DNA of 64,000 bases from Triadica sebifera. Taxonomy: Eukaryota; Streptophyta; Magnoliopsida; Malpighiales; Euphorbiaceae. Position numbers and translations under genes: made by a program. The DNA lies in assembly GCA_023653625.1 (NCBI GenBank), contig CM042894.1, positions 21,445,081-21,509,080 of the forward strand. The letters run 5' to 3'. Positions 20,735-34,290 of this stretch are shown in pieces. The stretch's first letter is position 1, and the number at the start of each line of letters is the position of its first letter. The notes beneath the pieces are model-generated. The model was not told where the DNA came from, did no database searches, and saw only the letters and a program-made list of their open reading frames with translations.

Positions 20735-23700
20735 TGTCAATTTTTGAACATTCATCTCATACTTATGGTAATATAAGTTTAAAATTTAATAAAAACCAAA
20801 ACCCATGGAATGCCCTATGTAATTTAAAATCTGATTGAACCATTGAATGGGAGAAGTTGATTACCTTTGTTTACAACTCTTGATCTTCCAAGTTGTGAGT
20901 TTTTTCTTCTTTGTTGGATCGTAGCAAACTATAACAATACATATATGAGATATCATCTAAGAGTATCCGCATGAAAAAAGAAGATGAAAACCTCTAAGGA
21001 GATGAGGTGACAAAGGTCCAAAGTGCTATGGTTGTCTTATGAAACATAAAAGGGAAAGGAGAAAATTAAATTTTATTTTTCTTCAGGAAGAAGCCAAGAA
21101 ATTGACTCTTCAAAAGGAGTATTTATACTATTTCTAATCCCTTTTAGGGTTTGAAAAGGGAAAGCCCTAATGGGCCCCTTTCCCTAAGGTACATGGCTTA
21201 ATGTTGACTAAGTCAATAATCCTGATCCAAATTGGATTGACTCATTTTATAACTCTTATAAAATGTCCAATTATCTTTATCTCTCACTTAGATGCTATCC
21301 AAAACCCATTTTACATTTTATTCATTTTTTTATGCGTGTAACCTAATAGGTTTTATGGTCATATTGGCAACTCAAGTCTTGGAAGGAATCCTAATCAAAT
21401 TAGGATTCTTGAGTCAAACACTTTTGACCCATAATTGATTTCCAATCAATATCTCTTGACTTAGCATATCATGAGTGGTATCTAACAACACATCATGACC
21501 ATCCAATTAACTAGAAAAATAGTGGTTTGACTTTTAACCCTTCCATATACAATTATTGTGCAATTCATCCTTTCACCACCCAATACCTCATTTGGTTCAG
21601 AGCATGAACTGTGTGTCAACTCCCACTAGACTAACTACATCACATATAGTCTAACTGATATTAGTTTTTGTCTATAAGGCTCACTATTTTATTATACATG
21701 CCCTTGAAGACTTTCTTTAAGACTTGTCCACCTTGACCAATGATTTCTAAGGTAATGATCTCTACAAGAGGCCATAGGTATACTTTCCCTCTATCAGGAG
21801 TGGTGAATCATTTATTGACTACTCAACTATCTTTAAATACCACATACTATTCCGAAGCACCACCCTATAAGCAACCTCTGAGAGGCAATAAGGAGTTGAG
21901 TCAAAGTATAGGATTCAGAATGCAAGATAACCTTGAGCATCTCAAGTCTAAGGATACTTGTACCATTGTTATGATGAGACTATCACTGACATTGAATAGA
22001 TATTCATGTGATTGTATAGTAGCAAGTCATCTAATGTACTTGGCTACTCTATTAGGTATCCATATGTTAACTCTAAACATCTCATGTCTTCAGCTTATGA
22101 GATTCGTTGCTTGACCTAGTTAAGGAGTATAACATATGCTAGTCTATTCAGATTAATAATGTCTCCTCTTGTTGATCCTATAACTAGGGATAATGTAACA
22201 CCCCCTCACCCCAGCTATACATGTCTGGATAATGGAGTGCTATGCTGACTTCATCAATTAAAACATCATTTCATATATATGTATAAATAAAAGACACTCA
22301 TATATTTTTTTCTTTATTTACTATTTATTTACTTTGTAGTGTAAAAGAAATCATAACAAGAAAGACAAAATACATTTTATATAATAACATTTTATTTACA
22401 AAACGTGTCATTTATTTACAAATACTATAAAATAAAATTCAAACCATAAATACAACAGTTGTGTGACCCATAGTATTTGATACAAACGGCTCTACTGGAT
22501 CAGGCCACTACTACCTTTATCTACTATCGTCTACTTATTCTTCACTAAATCTGCATGAGAGAAACTCCCACGCTAAGCTCTAAGCTCAGTGGTGCATATA
22601 AATAAGACAATAAACTATTTCATGCAACATGCATTGTTATATATCAATTTATGCACAATCATCTTTTTATGCATATATAGATCTTGTAGTATTCTAGCAT
22701 GCATAAACATCAAATTATATTATTATATCTCATATTTGTTTTACTTTATCAAATCATCATTATTATCCATATCACAATTCATGATTCTTTTTTTTAATCA
22801 CTTCTTTATTGCCCACAACACCTATGAACCCCTAACTAGGATAACGAAGTTATGATCCAGGCACTTAGGAGTGCCACTCGGGTAATATGATTTGCACATA
22901 TATAAGTGCTATCACCGGCTCTAGTAAAAGTGTCATCACTGGTTTTAATAATAGTAATAATAGTGTCATCATTAGCTTCAATAATAGTGCCATTATCGAC
23001 TTCATTAATTGTACAATTAATGGAATTAATCATACTCCCCCCTGCTTGGCATGCCAAACTATCCTAAGTCTAATTCTAGTTAGGTGTTCTAGGGCTTACT
23101 CAATGTCATTAGGCATATTTCGTGCTCTATTTTTTACCTTAATTTTGGTCCTATTAAAATTCGAATTAAATTACAGGGGTTTTCTTAAAAATTTTATTTT
23201 TGAATCTTATCTTTAATATGCAACTTGAATCACTTAATTTGGAGTTCTGTATCAAAAGATATGATCAAATCAACACTGAATGGTCACTAATAAATTTGCC
23301 TAGAATTTCCTGGACAGATTCTATGTCCGAACTTTGTGTATTTTTTTGGAAAAATATAGGCATATTTGAATTTTATGGTCAAAATAAAAGTTCAAGCCTT
23401 GTGTCTTAGATTTCAAACCCAACAAAGAACATACAATTCTAAATTCTATAACTTAAGTTATAATAGTTTATGTACTCACTGCTCATCAATTCCAGTAAAC
23501 AACACACATATTTACCATCTTCAATTTTTACCAAAATTAATCCTAATTTTAGCAAACATGCATCTCCAAAATTTTGATCACAAAATACTATTAATTTAGA
23601 ATCATTAACATGTCAAATGCTCAAATCATGCAACTAAAAAAAAAAGACATAGGTTATTGCCTTAGGTTATGCACAAACCTTTTTTTTTACTTTTCTTTCT

Positions 23701-24773
23701 CTCTACTTCTCTTTCTCTTTTCCTTTACTCTTTTGAGCTAGCTCCTTGTCAAATTGAGTTCCTACACTAAATAAAAGAGATCCTTAAAATCTCTTTTCAT
23801 CATATCTCTCTTTTTCCATAATATATTTTAATCTCTACCTTTCTTTAAAGAGAACATGGAAGAGAAGAAAAATCATCTTACCTTCACTTCCATGCTTCCA
23901 TAGCCAAACCTTAAGGTTTTTCATTTTTTCATTTTTATTTTTCCTAGTTTTTTTCTCTTTCTTTTTTACTTTCTCTAGCTTCCACTTGATCAACTATGCA
24001 TGAAAACTACTCATCCATGCCTCTCTCCCTCTCTTTCTCACTTTTTCTTCTTGGACTCAAGCTTTGGCCATGGAAGATTCAAGGGAAAACGTGGCTGGTT
24101 TAGAGAACATAGAAAATTATAGATGTGAGGACATAAGGAAGAAAGAGTGATTAATGGAAAAAAGACAAACTTAATTGATAATGGGGACACCTAAGCCATA
24201 ATCTAGATCTTTTCATTAATTAATCACTTAATGCATGCCACATGGTTAAGCCAACCACCACATATATTTAATGTCCCACTTCATGCATTTAATTGGTGGT
24301 TATCCCAATTAATCGTCCAATTTTTGATAAATTGCAAATTGACCCCTAAACTTTTCAAAATTTGCAATTTAGTCTCTTATCGTAATTTAACATCTTTAAA
24401 TATTTTAAACACTTTATTAAATATTTTCCATAATTATTTGCAATTATTTTAATTATTTTTAATCAAAATCTAAATTTAGACTCCGATCCAACCGTCTAGT
24501 CGTTTAACAACTCGCGCGACTAGGGGCCTAAATATGCAGATATGACATATAATTTAGGTATAAACACAATTGCACATGATAGAAATCTCACTATCATGAT
24601 CTCAACATGATTTCCTTCATGTTGTATTAACATACCAATGACTTTATTAAACGATTTAAAATATAAATCAAATTCATATATGAATCAACACTAATATAAT
24701 GAAATTGCCTTTTATTAATTATAAATGATTACATCAAATGCCTAATGTGATTACCTTTAGGCCACATCTCTAA
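20735..24773 (-). repeat. 5' LTR of the minus long-LTR copia element, split by a gypsy solo LTR
   Basis: Starts TGTCAATTTTTGAAC beside the PBS and ends CATCTCTAAC at 24773, where relatives end CTCTCTAACA (52380). Removing the insert 22194-24547 leaves about 1,685 bp, close to the solo copy (1,769) and the copy at 59615-61201 (1,587). The continuity across the insert is clear: ...TAACTAGGGATAA / TATAATTTAGGTATAAACAC, compared with the uninterrupted GACTAGACATAATTTAGGTA at 15366-15385. Confidence 0.85.
22194..24547 (-). mobile_element. Gypsy solo LTR (2,354 bp) inside a copia LTR
   Basis: Edges TGTAACACCCCC and ATATGACA. Flanks GATAA (22189-22193) and TATAA (24548-24552) form a 5-bp target duplication with one mismatch. 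TGTAACACYCYC is the edge next to the PBS in related copies (11419, 52705), so on the minus strand the LTR begins TGTCATATC and ends GGGGTGTTACA, typical of Tekay/Del-like chromoviruses. There is no internal region, so it arose by LTR-LTR recombination. No coding sequence. Confidence 0.8.
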
Positions 24774-25452
24774 CGCCTAAAGGTTCCACCTTTCCCTACC
24801 CAACATTCCTCAAAACAGGGGTTTTCCTAACTCAAACCCTATGTTAACCATACTTAACCTCAAACGTAAGAAAAAAAAAAGAAATCGAAAATTGAGGATC
24901 AAAAGGGAGGGAAGGGGCTACTTACTCAAATCCAAATTTAAAAGCTAAAGTGGATGGGGTCTCAAAATTCCATTTCCTAACTCTAATCCTCTTCCTCCTA
25001 AAGCTATTCCCTTAGATAAACCTCTCTCCTATTTGATTTCCTCTTCAAATTTGTTATTTTTCCATGTAATTTGGTGGGTTTTGAGTGAAGAGATAGGTAG
25101 AAAGGTATATGGTCTCTTGAGCGGGTTAAAGAAACTAGGGTTTGTTTTTTTAAAAAATGGAGAGTAACGATAAGCTGATCATTTTTACATACTGTGATTC
25201 ACGACTATGATTGAACATTCACAGGCATGAATCATCCCTTACTAGCATAAATCAAGTCGTTATTCAAGCTTGCAAAGTGTGAAACACCCAATTCACAGAT
25301 GTGACCAATTCTTCACGGTTGTGAACCTGTAGATTTATTTTCCCATTCATTTTGTTATTTCTCTCTAAAGAATTAACCCTTAAACCCAAACACTTGATAA
25401 TCAAAATCTCACAATCCTATTACAATTTAAGCCCTATATTTCAGGTATGACA
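24774..25452 (-). repeat. Partial 3' LTR of a minus gypsy element
   Basis: On the minus strand it starts TGTCATACCTGAAATATAGGG (edge at 25452), next to integrase-like pol sequence. 25185-25330 has several TTCACG/CGTGAA palindromes (TTCACGGTTGTGAA at 25311-25324). The far end is cut by the copia element ending at 24773. Only the first roughly 680 bp of the LTR remain. Confidence 0.6.
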
Positions 25453-27335
25453 CGCTGGTACCGATCCTTCAGATCTTAGTACATCTTGTTATCATCGAGA
25501 TGCATTGTATATACCATCTCATGTGCTTCCTTGAGAATGTCTTGCTTTAGCTATTCAAAATTAGGCACACAAAATATATTCTTGAAATGCACAATGCCAT
25601 CATCTTTCATTGAATATTCTACCCTTTCCCCTATTTTCATTGCCTCATCTATTCTATCAACTTCATATCTTGTCTTTGTGCTTCCTTTATTTTCTACATC
25701 AATATGGATTGCACCAACATTTCTACCATTATCAGGGTTAGTTCATAAGTGCAATCATACTACTACTTATATTGCATAAGTTAAGGAGAATCATTTATAG
25801 CTTACTAGCTAATATCTTTTAACTCAAGGCATCTGCTACCATATTTGCTTTGCTTGGTAGGTGGGGTAAGTGGTCAACTATACAGTTATAATCTTTAATC
25901 AACTCCAACCATCTCTTCTGCCTTAAGTTTCTCTCCTTTTATGGGGGAAGATACTTCAAATTCTTATAATCTATGTAGATTTAACATTTATGTCCATACA
26001 TATGGTGTCCTTAGATCTTCAATGCGAACACTATAATAGCTAGCTCCTGGTCATGGGTAGGATAATTGAGCTCATATGACTTCAATTTCTTGGAAGCATA
26101 TGCTATAACCTTCCCTTCTTATGCAACCCAATCCATTATGGTTAGGATCTCTGTATACAATGAAATCTTTCCTAATAGTGGCCTAAGTCAGCATAAGCGT
26201 CTCAGTCAACATCGGTTTCAACAAATCAAAACTAGTTTGGCATCTATCTATCCATTCAAAATAGACATCTTGTCAAAGTAGCCATGTCAAACACTAATAG
26301 GGAAAAACTTTCATGAACCTTCTATAGTAACCTACTAATCTGAGGAAACTCCTCACTTAGTCACATTACTAAATGACTTTCAATTAAAGGCATCTTTAAT
26401 CTTGCTAGGGTCTATATAGATACCTTCAACTGACACTGCATAGCCTAAGAAACTAACTTATTCCAGCTATAATTCACACTTTGACAATTTGTCATATAGC
26501 TACTTCTCCCTCAAAATCTGTAGTACTAGTTTGAGATGCTAATCATGCTCTTCCCTATCCCTAGACTATACTAACATATCAACAATAAACACTACCATGA
26601 ACTATTCTATATAGGTTTTGAAAACCCAATTCATCAAATCCAAAAAATATGACTAGCGCATTAGTTAGAACAAAAGGCATTATCAGGAACTCATAGTGTC
26701 CATGCTGAGTTCTGAAAGCCATCTTAGGTACATCTAACTCCTTGCACTTGAACTGATGATACCCTAAGCGAAGGTCTATATTGGAGAACACACCATCTCT
26801 TTTCAATTGGTTAAACAAATCATCAATCCTAGCCAATGGATACTTATTCTTACTAGTCACCTTATTAAGCTGCTTGTATTCAATGTAAAGGCATAGGGTG
26901 CCATCTTTCTTCTTCACAAATAGAATTGGTGCACCATAAGATGATACACTAGATCGAATGAACCCCTTATCCAACAAATCTTGCAACTGCACCATCAACT
27001 CTTTTAATTTTATATGTACCATTTTGTATGGAATGACAGAGATAGGAGCAATGCTAGGTACCAAATCAATGGCAAGCTCTATCTTCCAATTTGGAGGTAA
27101 TCCTAGCAATTCATTTGGAAACATATAAAAAACTCACAAACTGTAGGGATATATGCTAACTTTGAGCAACTCTTCCTCGTATAAAAGGTATAAACCAAAT
27201 ATGCTCCCTATCCCTTATAGATGAGTTTTTGAGCTTTCATTACCAATATCACATTATTTGGATATCTCATGTTCTCACCCATAACAACTATCCCATCTTG
27301 CATTGGAACCTTGATCACCATCTATCAGTTCCCAT
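25453..27335 (-). pseudogene. Minus gypsy pol remnant: protease-RT junction, RT and RNase H
   Basis: Reading leftwards from 27335: KVPMQDGIVV, MRYPNNVILV, then the pre-RT block ELLGLPPNWKIELAID and RT proper (27124-26579; FVKKKDGTLCLYIEYKQLNK, YHQFKCKELDVPKMAFRTQHGHYEFLIMPF). The catalytic F-I-D-D reads F-I-V-D (26575-26590), so one aspartate is lost. RT connection, RNase H (HKNLKYLPP-like, LELIKDYNCIVD, ANMVADALS near 25830-25990) and a stub of the integrase zinc region follow to 25453. Most of integrase and the chromodomain are missing. The 27336 edge is the Sirevirus 2 insertion point. Confidence 0.8.
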
Positions 27336-27924
27336 TGTTGAAACTTGAGGGGTATTTCTATCATTTTGATACTAACAAATAAAATAGCAAAAATCTATTT
27401 AACATACTTGTTTTCTAAGTTCATTGAACAGGGCATGGAACATGATAGCAAGAATGGAGAATGGAAGACTAACCTTAAAAAGATAAAAATGAAGAAATAG
27501 TATGTTCACGCCCGTGACCTTATATGTCACGCCCGTGATGAAGCTTAGCGCAAACTATCCAACATTTAAAGTTCATGGCCATAAAGAATGACAGCAACTG
27601 TGAATGATCATATCAGTCACGACCATGAAAGAAAGTCACGCCCGTGAGAAGACATGACTAATTCCTCTAGAGAGCTTCACGGCCAGAGTCACTACTTGGA
27701 CCACGGCTAGGAAGGATGTTCACGCTCGTTAATATATAATGTCACACCCGTGATCAAACACTTCAAATCCTTCCAGAATGCTTCATGACCAAAGTCACCA
27801 CTCAAGTCAAGGCTTGGAAGAACAATCACAACCGTGACACTCATACTCACGACCGTGAAAGAGGAAAAAGAAACATGTCAGGCGTGAAAATAAGAGTTGG
27901 TGCAACGACTATTTCCGCATTAAA
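27336..27924 (+). repeat. 5' LTR of Sirevirus 2, left part
   Basis: Starts TGTTGAAACTTGAGGGG. Holds the palindrome array (27505-27860; e.g. TTCACGCCCGTGA at 27506-27518). Interrupted after GCATTAAA by the chromovirus at 27925. In the uninterrupted LTR at 8029-8045 the same site reads GCATTAAATGCAACC. The five bases before the LTR, CCCAT (27331-27335), should be the target duplication, but I find no partner directly at the other end of this rearranged element. Confidence 0.9.
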
Positions 27925-30917
27925 TGTAACATCCTTGACCTTCCCCCACATGCATTTCATTGAACATAAGCATCTTGCATACAATTCAATTGAACAAATG
28001 CATTTCATACGTATTTTCGTAAGAACAAGTTTATGACACGCACTAGCTACGTGTCCTAGCATTTGGCACTTGTATCGAGTAGCACATGGGTACTTATAAC
28101 CTATATGAGGATTATGAATTATTAGAAATGAATTGAATAAGTGACCAAATTAAAGTAAGCAAAATGATTAGATTAAGATTAGTAAACATTTTGCATTGTT
28201 AATTTAGTTAAACCGGGCCAAAAGATTAAGCGGTATTATTGTGTAGATTAGTCGAATTATATATATATGTAAATAATAATAATAATAATAATATAGATAA
28301 AATAAAATGAAAATGAAACAAAAGAGAAATAGAAGAGAAGATAAGAGAAGAGAAATGAGAAATGAGAAGAGAAATGAGATGAGAAAAAGATAAAAAGACA
28401 AAAACATAAATCTGCCTTTATCTTCATCTTTCCCATTTCTGCCTCCTCACTTCAGCCTCGACTTCTCCTTCATTTTCCTCCATTTCAGACTTCAAATATT
28501 CCTTGTTTTACCTTGTTTTTGCACCAAATTGATCCCTTGCAAGTTCGTCCTTGGTAAGTAATCAATTATTATTGCTTTAGGGTTGATTTGAGTTGCTTAG
28601 ATTCATTAATAGGTACTATTTTGAAACCCGATTTTGATGCACATCTAAATTGATTATGGTAAAGTGTAAAACACAAAAGTTGTTCCTTTATGTCTTATAT
28701 TGATGTATATATAAACATTTTTGCATTATTGGGTGTATATAATGAGATATACTCTTCGTACGGAAATTGGTCAGGGTATGAACCCTCACCAAGTTAGCTA
28801 CTGTGTGCTTTGATTTCGAATATGCTACAGCCATTATTTGAAGTATCTCAAAACATAAAAGTTGTAGATATATGTGTTATATATATTTATACCAAATTTA
28901 AGGTTCATATATCCTGTATATATTTAGTTATGGTGAATGGAACCATGACTGTTCCATGGTCTGAACTGCCTACTAAGTGCCCTAGGCAGAGACAGAAACC
29001 TGTTTGGATAATTTGAGCTCGTTAGAGCTAGATTCTGTAAATGGTCAAAACATGAAATTTATAGGTATATGTCTTAGCTAAATATTTGTACTAATTTAAG
29101 CTTAATTGGGTAATTATAGACTAAGTTATGGTCTTTATAAATAATACTGGTCCGGAAGCCAATTCTGTTTTGGACCAGTGAAATGTTGCTTATGATTTGA
29201 AACCTTTGAGGCATAATTGATAAAAGGTTAAAACATGAAAATGTTCCATATTTACCCATATAAGTGTCTGTAAAGTTTCATTAAAATATGACTAATATAT
29301 TGTAAGTTATGATGAACCCAAATGAGTACCCTGAAATTGCCTAAATGCAGAAAACATAACACTCTTAGAAATTCCACCAAATATTGTAAAATGATCCAAT
29401 TGGTCTGAAATTGTAATATGTTATATAATTATATGTTATTTTTAATTAGGAATAATAATCAGATTAATTGGTGAAGTATAGAAAAAGTTAAAGGCTAAAC
29501 AGTCCCATAAGGTCACACTGCCTCATAGGAAAAATCTCAACTATTGACATGAACAATGCATATTAATTTGTTTAAGCCACATTAAGTCTCCCTAATCATG
29601 AGTTAATTGATTAATGTTTTCATATTAGGCTCACAACATATTGGAGACCCAGAAGGAGCAGATAGACAATAAGTTAGGGGTCGTAATCAAAGGAGAACGG
29701 TGAGTCTAATTATCGATTGAATTTTTAGTGCAAATGACTGTTGCTTGCTATGTGATTAATATGATTGTCATGATTGGTCCTTGATAATGTAATGATGGAT
29801 AATTTGAGATATTGTGGTACATATAAATGGTATACTTGTGGTATATTTGAAGTATATGTTTGACATATGTGATATATATACATGGTATATGTATAGTATA
29901 TGCAAGGTATATGTGTGGCATATGAGGTATATATGTGGTATATGTATATTATATGTGATAGGATATAATGGTTGATGAATGCTTAAATACAAGTGCATAT
30001 GCATATGGACTAAAAAGGCATTGTGACTAGTTAATCGATATTGTAAAGCAAAAGAAGAGGCTTATGGCCCAACAAATGTACAAAGCGAAAGAAGAGGCCT
30101 ATGGCCCAACAAATGTGCAAATGAAAAAAATGATCAAGCTAGCTAGCAAATGCAAATGCAAATGTTCACATGGAAAATGTTCACATGGAAACCCGGGGCA
30201 ATGTCTATTTAACTTAGTCACAACAAAATGAAATAAGCAAAGCATTTGCATACATAAAGAGTAATGATTATATGTTTCAACTTTATTGATACTTATATGA
30301 TACTGATGAATGGAATGGAATACATGGTATATATTGGATTTATGATTTATTACTATGAGTTGTTTGGTACTTTAGAGCTCATTGGATGGTTATTCTCACT
30401 GAGCCGCAACTCATCAATTTGCATCATTTTTCAGGTAAAGAAAAGTGATAGCTCATTTTGAGTAGCGTATAAAAGACATGGAGCACAGGTCACTGGCCGA
30501 GCCTCATCACTCTCTCTCCTTACATTCCACACAAGCATAAAAACATGTCATCTGTATTTTGGACTTATATGCTTGAATATGTATTATCACTCTAGATTAG
30601 TTTTGAGATGTACAAATGGAAACAACCCAAATCTTTCGGATGGGAAGTTTATGTTTTAATATATGTGATATATCGTGTTGTGGTTTTAATGTTAATTTGC
30701 AAAGTCAGTGAATAATATTATAGGATATGAGACTTGCAAGTCATTGAATGAAATTATAGGATGTGAGACTTGCAAAGTCATTAGTTGATTTTACAGGATA
30801 TGATATGAAAAAAAATTACTACTATTGTTATCAGGGTATTTTCTCTTTTCAACATGCAGTATGAGATTTTTGATACAGGGATAGGTTATACTCAAATGCA
30901 TATGATGTGACGTGACA
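27925..30917 (+). repeat. 5' LTR of the chromovirus (2,993 bp)
   Basis: Starts TGTAACATCCTTGACC, ends ACGTGACA. It has a short (AAT)n run (about 28272-28293), a G/A-rich stretch (28300-28410), an array of GGTATATGT-like units (29806-29960), and a 37-bp tandem pair with GAAGAGGCTTATGGCCCAAC (30045-30118). GAACGGTGAGTC near 29700 looks like a splice donor but is untested. No ORF of meaning. Confidence 0.93.
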
Positions 30918-30921
30918 TTTT

Positions 30922-30933
30922 TGGTATTAGAGC
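30922..30933 (+). other. Primer-binding site of the chromovirus
   Basis: TGGTATTAGAGC, one transition from TGGTATCAGAGC (initiator tRNA-Met), four bases after the LTR end at 30917. Confidence 0.85.
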
Positions 30934-31080
30934 AGGGATAGGTTCCATGGGAACATACATATGCATAAGAGCATGATAACATATGCATCCTATGTGTTGA
31001 ACATTATGTAGTGACATAATTTCATTTATTTTAGGGACATCATAAGACATAATTCACCAAGGAGAGAGGGGTCGGCTGAA

Positions 31081-32300
31081 ATGCATTGTCATGAGGCATC
31101 TCCTCATTTACATAGAGAGCAACCAGCAATAGGAGCTAGAGCTCCAGTACATGCATCACAGTCATCTCATGCAGAAGTACCCCATGAAAACCTAGAATAG
31201 GAAGTATATGGTCCTGAAATGTACAAGGAAAGACGTTATGACAAGCTGAGGCAACATGGTGCAACTGATTTCAATGGAACAACAGACCCAACAGAAGATG
31301 AAACATGGCTGAAAAGGACACAGAAGGTACTGAATATGATGAGATGTACCCCAGATGAGAAATTCGATTATGCGGTATCATTGCTGCAAGGAAATGCTTA
31401 TGAATGGTGGGAGACGGTCCCCGACAGTGATGCACAACTACCGGTGTTGACATGGAATGATTTCCTCCTGGAATTTCAGAACAATTACATGCTTGAAGCG
31501 TATAAAGATGAGAAGAGGAAGGAATTCCTGAATCTAAAATAGGGGAATATGTCTATTGCAGAGTATGAAGTACAATTTAACAAATTTTCCCATTATGCCA
31601 CCTTCATGGTCTCTACTGAAAGAGACAAATGCAGGAAGTTTGAGGAGGGCCTCAAATATGAGACCAGAAATAGAATCATGACTACTGATCTTGATAATTA
31701 TGCCAGACTTAGAGCTGCTACAATCAGAGCTGAACGGTTAATGAAAGAAGCTTGGGAGCAACAAATTACAAGGCCATCACATGAGTTCTTTGGTGAGTCT
31801 ATCAGAAGGTCGGGAAAAAGAGGTAGATATATGCCTGCACAATCTGGTAACAGAAGTGGGTACTCCAGTTCTAGAGGTCGAGGAATGACTTTCTCTTACT
31901 CAGGTAGAGGGCGGAGCCAATATGTTGAACAGAGGCCCACATGTAGTCATTGTGGCAGACAGCATACGGGCGAATCTAGAAGGCTCATAGGAGCATGTTA
32001 TTTCTATGGATCGATGGAGCACATGTATAGAGAATGTCCAAATAGAGCCAAACTAGCAGAGACCAGCAGATGTAGAGGAGTATCTGAGACTACTGTTGAG
32101 GCACCGAGGGTCTACCCTACTAGTGGGACACAAGGCAGAGGAAGAGGCAGGGGCAGGACTAGTACAATGGGTAGAGGAGTGACAAGATCTGAAGGTCAGA
32201 GTTCTAGATCCCCTACTCAGGCCAGGGTGTTTGCTATGACTAGACAAGAGGCAGTGGATGCTCCTGAAGTAGTCACTGATAATATTTATATTTCTGAAAT
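31081..32300 (+). pseudogene. Chromovirus gag with degenerate zinc knuckle
   Basis: Retrotransposon gag core: DPTEDETWLKRTQKVLNMM, KFDYAVSLLQGNAYEWWETV, then after the 31540 stop SIAEYEVQFNKFSHYA and ARLRAATIRAERLM. An Arg/Gly/Ser-rich stretch follows (31800-31930, 32130-32230), as in RNA-binding tails. The CCHC knuckle reads C-Y-F-Y-G-S-M-E-H-M-Y-R-E-C (about 31996-32037): the second Cys is Tyr (TGT to TAT), so the finger is probably not functional. ATG 31081 is the first in-frame start I see; the next is 31219, after the 31198 stop. Confidence 0.85.
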
Positions 32301-32682
32301 ATTAGCATATGCATTGATTGACCCAGGCTCCACTCATTCATTTATATCATTGCATATGGCATCAAAACTGCATCAAATGCATGAGTCTTTGGGGATTGAC
32401 ATAAATGTGAGTACTCCATTGGGAACAGTGGTAGTTGTGAATAATGTTTGTCGTGATTGCCTAATATGCATTGACAGAGCTGAGTTAATAGTTGATCTAA
32501 TTTTATTGCCAATATATGAATTTGATGTGATACTGGGAATGGACTGGTTAACTAGACATCATGCAATAGTGAATTGCTTTACTAAGGAAGTAATTTTGGA
32601 ATCACCAAACTAGCCAAGGGTAGTGTTTCTAGGTGAAATAAAACTTGTGCCTACATGTCTAGTTTCAGCTGTAAAGGCATTT
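32301..32682 (+). pseudogene. Chromovirus aspartic protease
   Basis: The active-site block ALIDPGSTHSFIS begins near 32314, followed by the flap-like region and the second hallmark FDVILGMDWLTRH (about 32521-32560). The D-P-G variant is common in plant gypsy proteases. It would cut the polyprotein in the particle. Stops at 32611 and 32683 separate it from RT in the same frame. Confidence 0.85.
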
Positions 32683-32685
32683 TGA

Positions 32686-34278
32686 ATGATCAAAGAGGAA
32701 TGTGAACCATATTTGGCGTATGTGACTGATACTAGAACCACTGATAACTTGCTTGAAAATATACCAGTGGTAAGGGAATTTACTGATGTATTCCCAGATG
32801 ATCTACCTGGTTTACCACCAGATAGAGAGATAGAATTCACTATTGAACTAGTACCAGGAACAACACCAATATCAAGGTCACCCTACAGAATGACCCCAGT
32901 TGAGTTGAAAGAATTAAAGGCCCAATTCCAGGAGTTACTTGACAAAGGGTATATCAGACCCAGTGTATCACCATGGGGAGCTCCAGTGTTATTTGTTAAA
33001 AAGAAAGATGGAACAATGAGATTGTGCATCGATTATAGACAACTGAATAAAATGATAGTAAAGAACAAATATCCATTTCCTAGAATAGATGATTTGTTTG
33101 ATCAATTGCAAGGAGCCCAAATATTCTCCAAGATTGATTTGAAATCAGGCTATTACCAGCTGAAGGTAGCAGAAGCGGATGTTCCAAAGACTGCCTTTCG
33201 AACCACGTATGGACATTATGAATTTTTAGTAATGCCATTTGGATTGACTAATGCTCCAGCTGCATTTATGGCATTGATGAATAAAGTGTTTCAACCTTAT
33301 CTGGATAGGTTTGTGATAGTATTTATTGATGACATATTGGTATACTCAAAGAACAGGGGAGAACATGAACAACATTTAAAAGTTGTGTTGCAAACCTTGA
33401 GGGAGAAACAATTATATGCCAAATTGAGTAAATGTGAATTCTGGTTAGATCATTTGGTATTTCTTGGACATGTGGTGTCGTGTAAGGGCGTAGAGGTTGA
33501 CCCAAAGAAAATTGAGGCTATGGTAAATTGGGAAGCTCCTAAAAATATTTCAGAAATGCGTAGTTTTCTGGGATTAGCTGGATACTACCGCAGATTTGTT
33601 GATGGATTCTCCTTAATTGCTAGACCTTTGACTAAGTTGTTGAGAAAGAATGTGCCTTTCAAGTGGACTCCAGAATGTCAGAGGAGTTTCGATGAACTAA
33701 AATACAAACTAACCTCAGCACCAGTGTTAACTATCCCTGTAGGCACAGGTGGGTTTACAGTATATAGTGATGCTTCTCACCAAGGCTTGGGATGTGTATT
33801 AATGCAACATGGTAAGGTGATAGCTTATGCATCTAGGCAACTGAGACCACATGAGATCTTATATCCAGTGCATGATTTAGAATTGGCTGCAGTTGTATTT
33901 GCAATGAAGATTTGGAGGCATTATCTGTATGGTGAGACATTCCAGATCTTCACAGACCATAAAAATTTGGGTTATTTGCTGACACAAAAAGAGTTAAACA
34001 TGAGGCAAAGACGATGGTTAGAGTTGTTAAAAGATTATGACTGTACAATTGAATATCATCCAGGGAAAGCCAATGTGGTAGCAGATGCATTGAGTAGGAA
34101 GGCTAGTAGCAGCGTAGCTCACTTACATGCATCATCTTTTCCATATTTGATTCAATTACGATATATGAATGTTGAATTAAATATACATGATGAAGGATCA
34201 CTGATTGCTACTCTTCAAGTCAGACCTATACTAAAGGATAGGATCAAAGAAGCACAAAGCAAAGATCCTGAATTATGA
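32686..34278 (+). pseudogene. Chromovirus reverse transcriptase and RNase H
   Basis: A 530-codon open stretch. RT motifs in order: GLPPDREIEFTIELV, FVKKKDGTMRLCIDYRQLN, KIDLKSGYYQLKV, FRTTYGHYEFLVMPFGLTNAPA and the catalytic F-I-D-D (33322-33333), then FLGHVVS and SFLGLAGYYRRFV. RNase H: YSDASHQGLGCVLMQ (about 33760), ELAAVVFA and FTDHKNLGYL, and ANVVADALSRK near 34070. All catalytic acidic residues I can place are present. The stretch ends at an in-frame TGA (34276) that interrupts the tether to integrase. Confidence 0.92.
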
Positions 34279-34290
34279 GAGAAAATTGAT

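Noticed and set aside
22589..23599. Several 70-110 codon frames that might be a host gene
   Set aside because: They lie in a gypsy solo LTR, are rich in Ile/Tyr/Asn low-complexity sequence, overlap on both strands and match no family I know.
29768..30004. 78-codon His/Tyr/Ile-rich minus frame present in both chromovirus LTRs
   Set aside because: It is the GGTATATGT array read backwards; presence in both LTRs reflects LTR identity, not selection.
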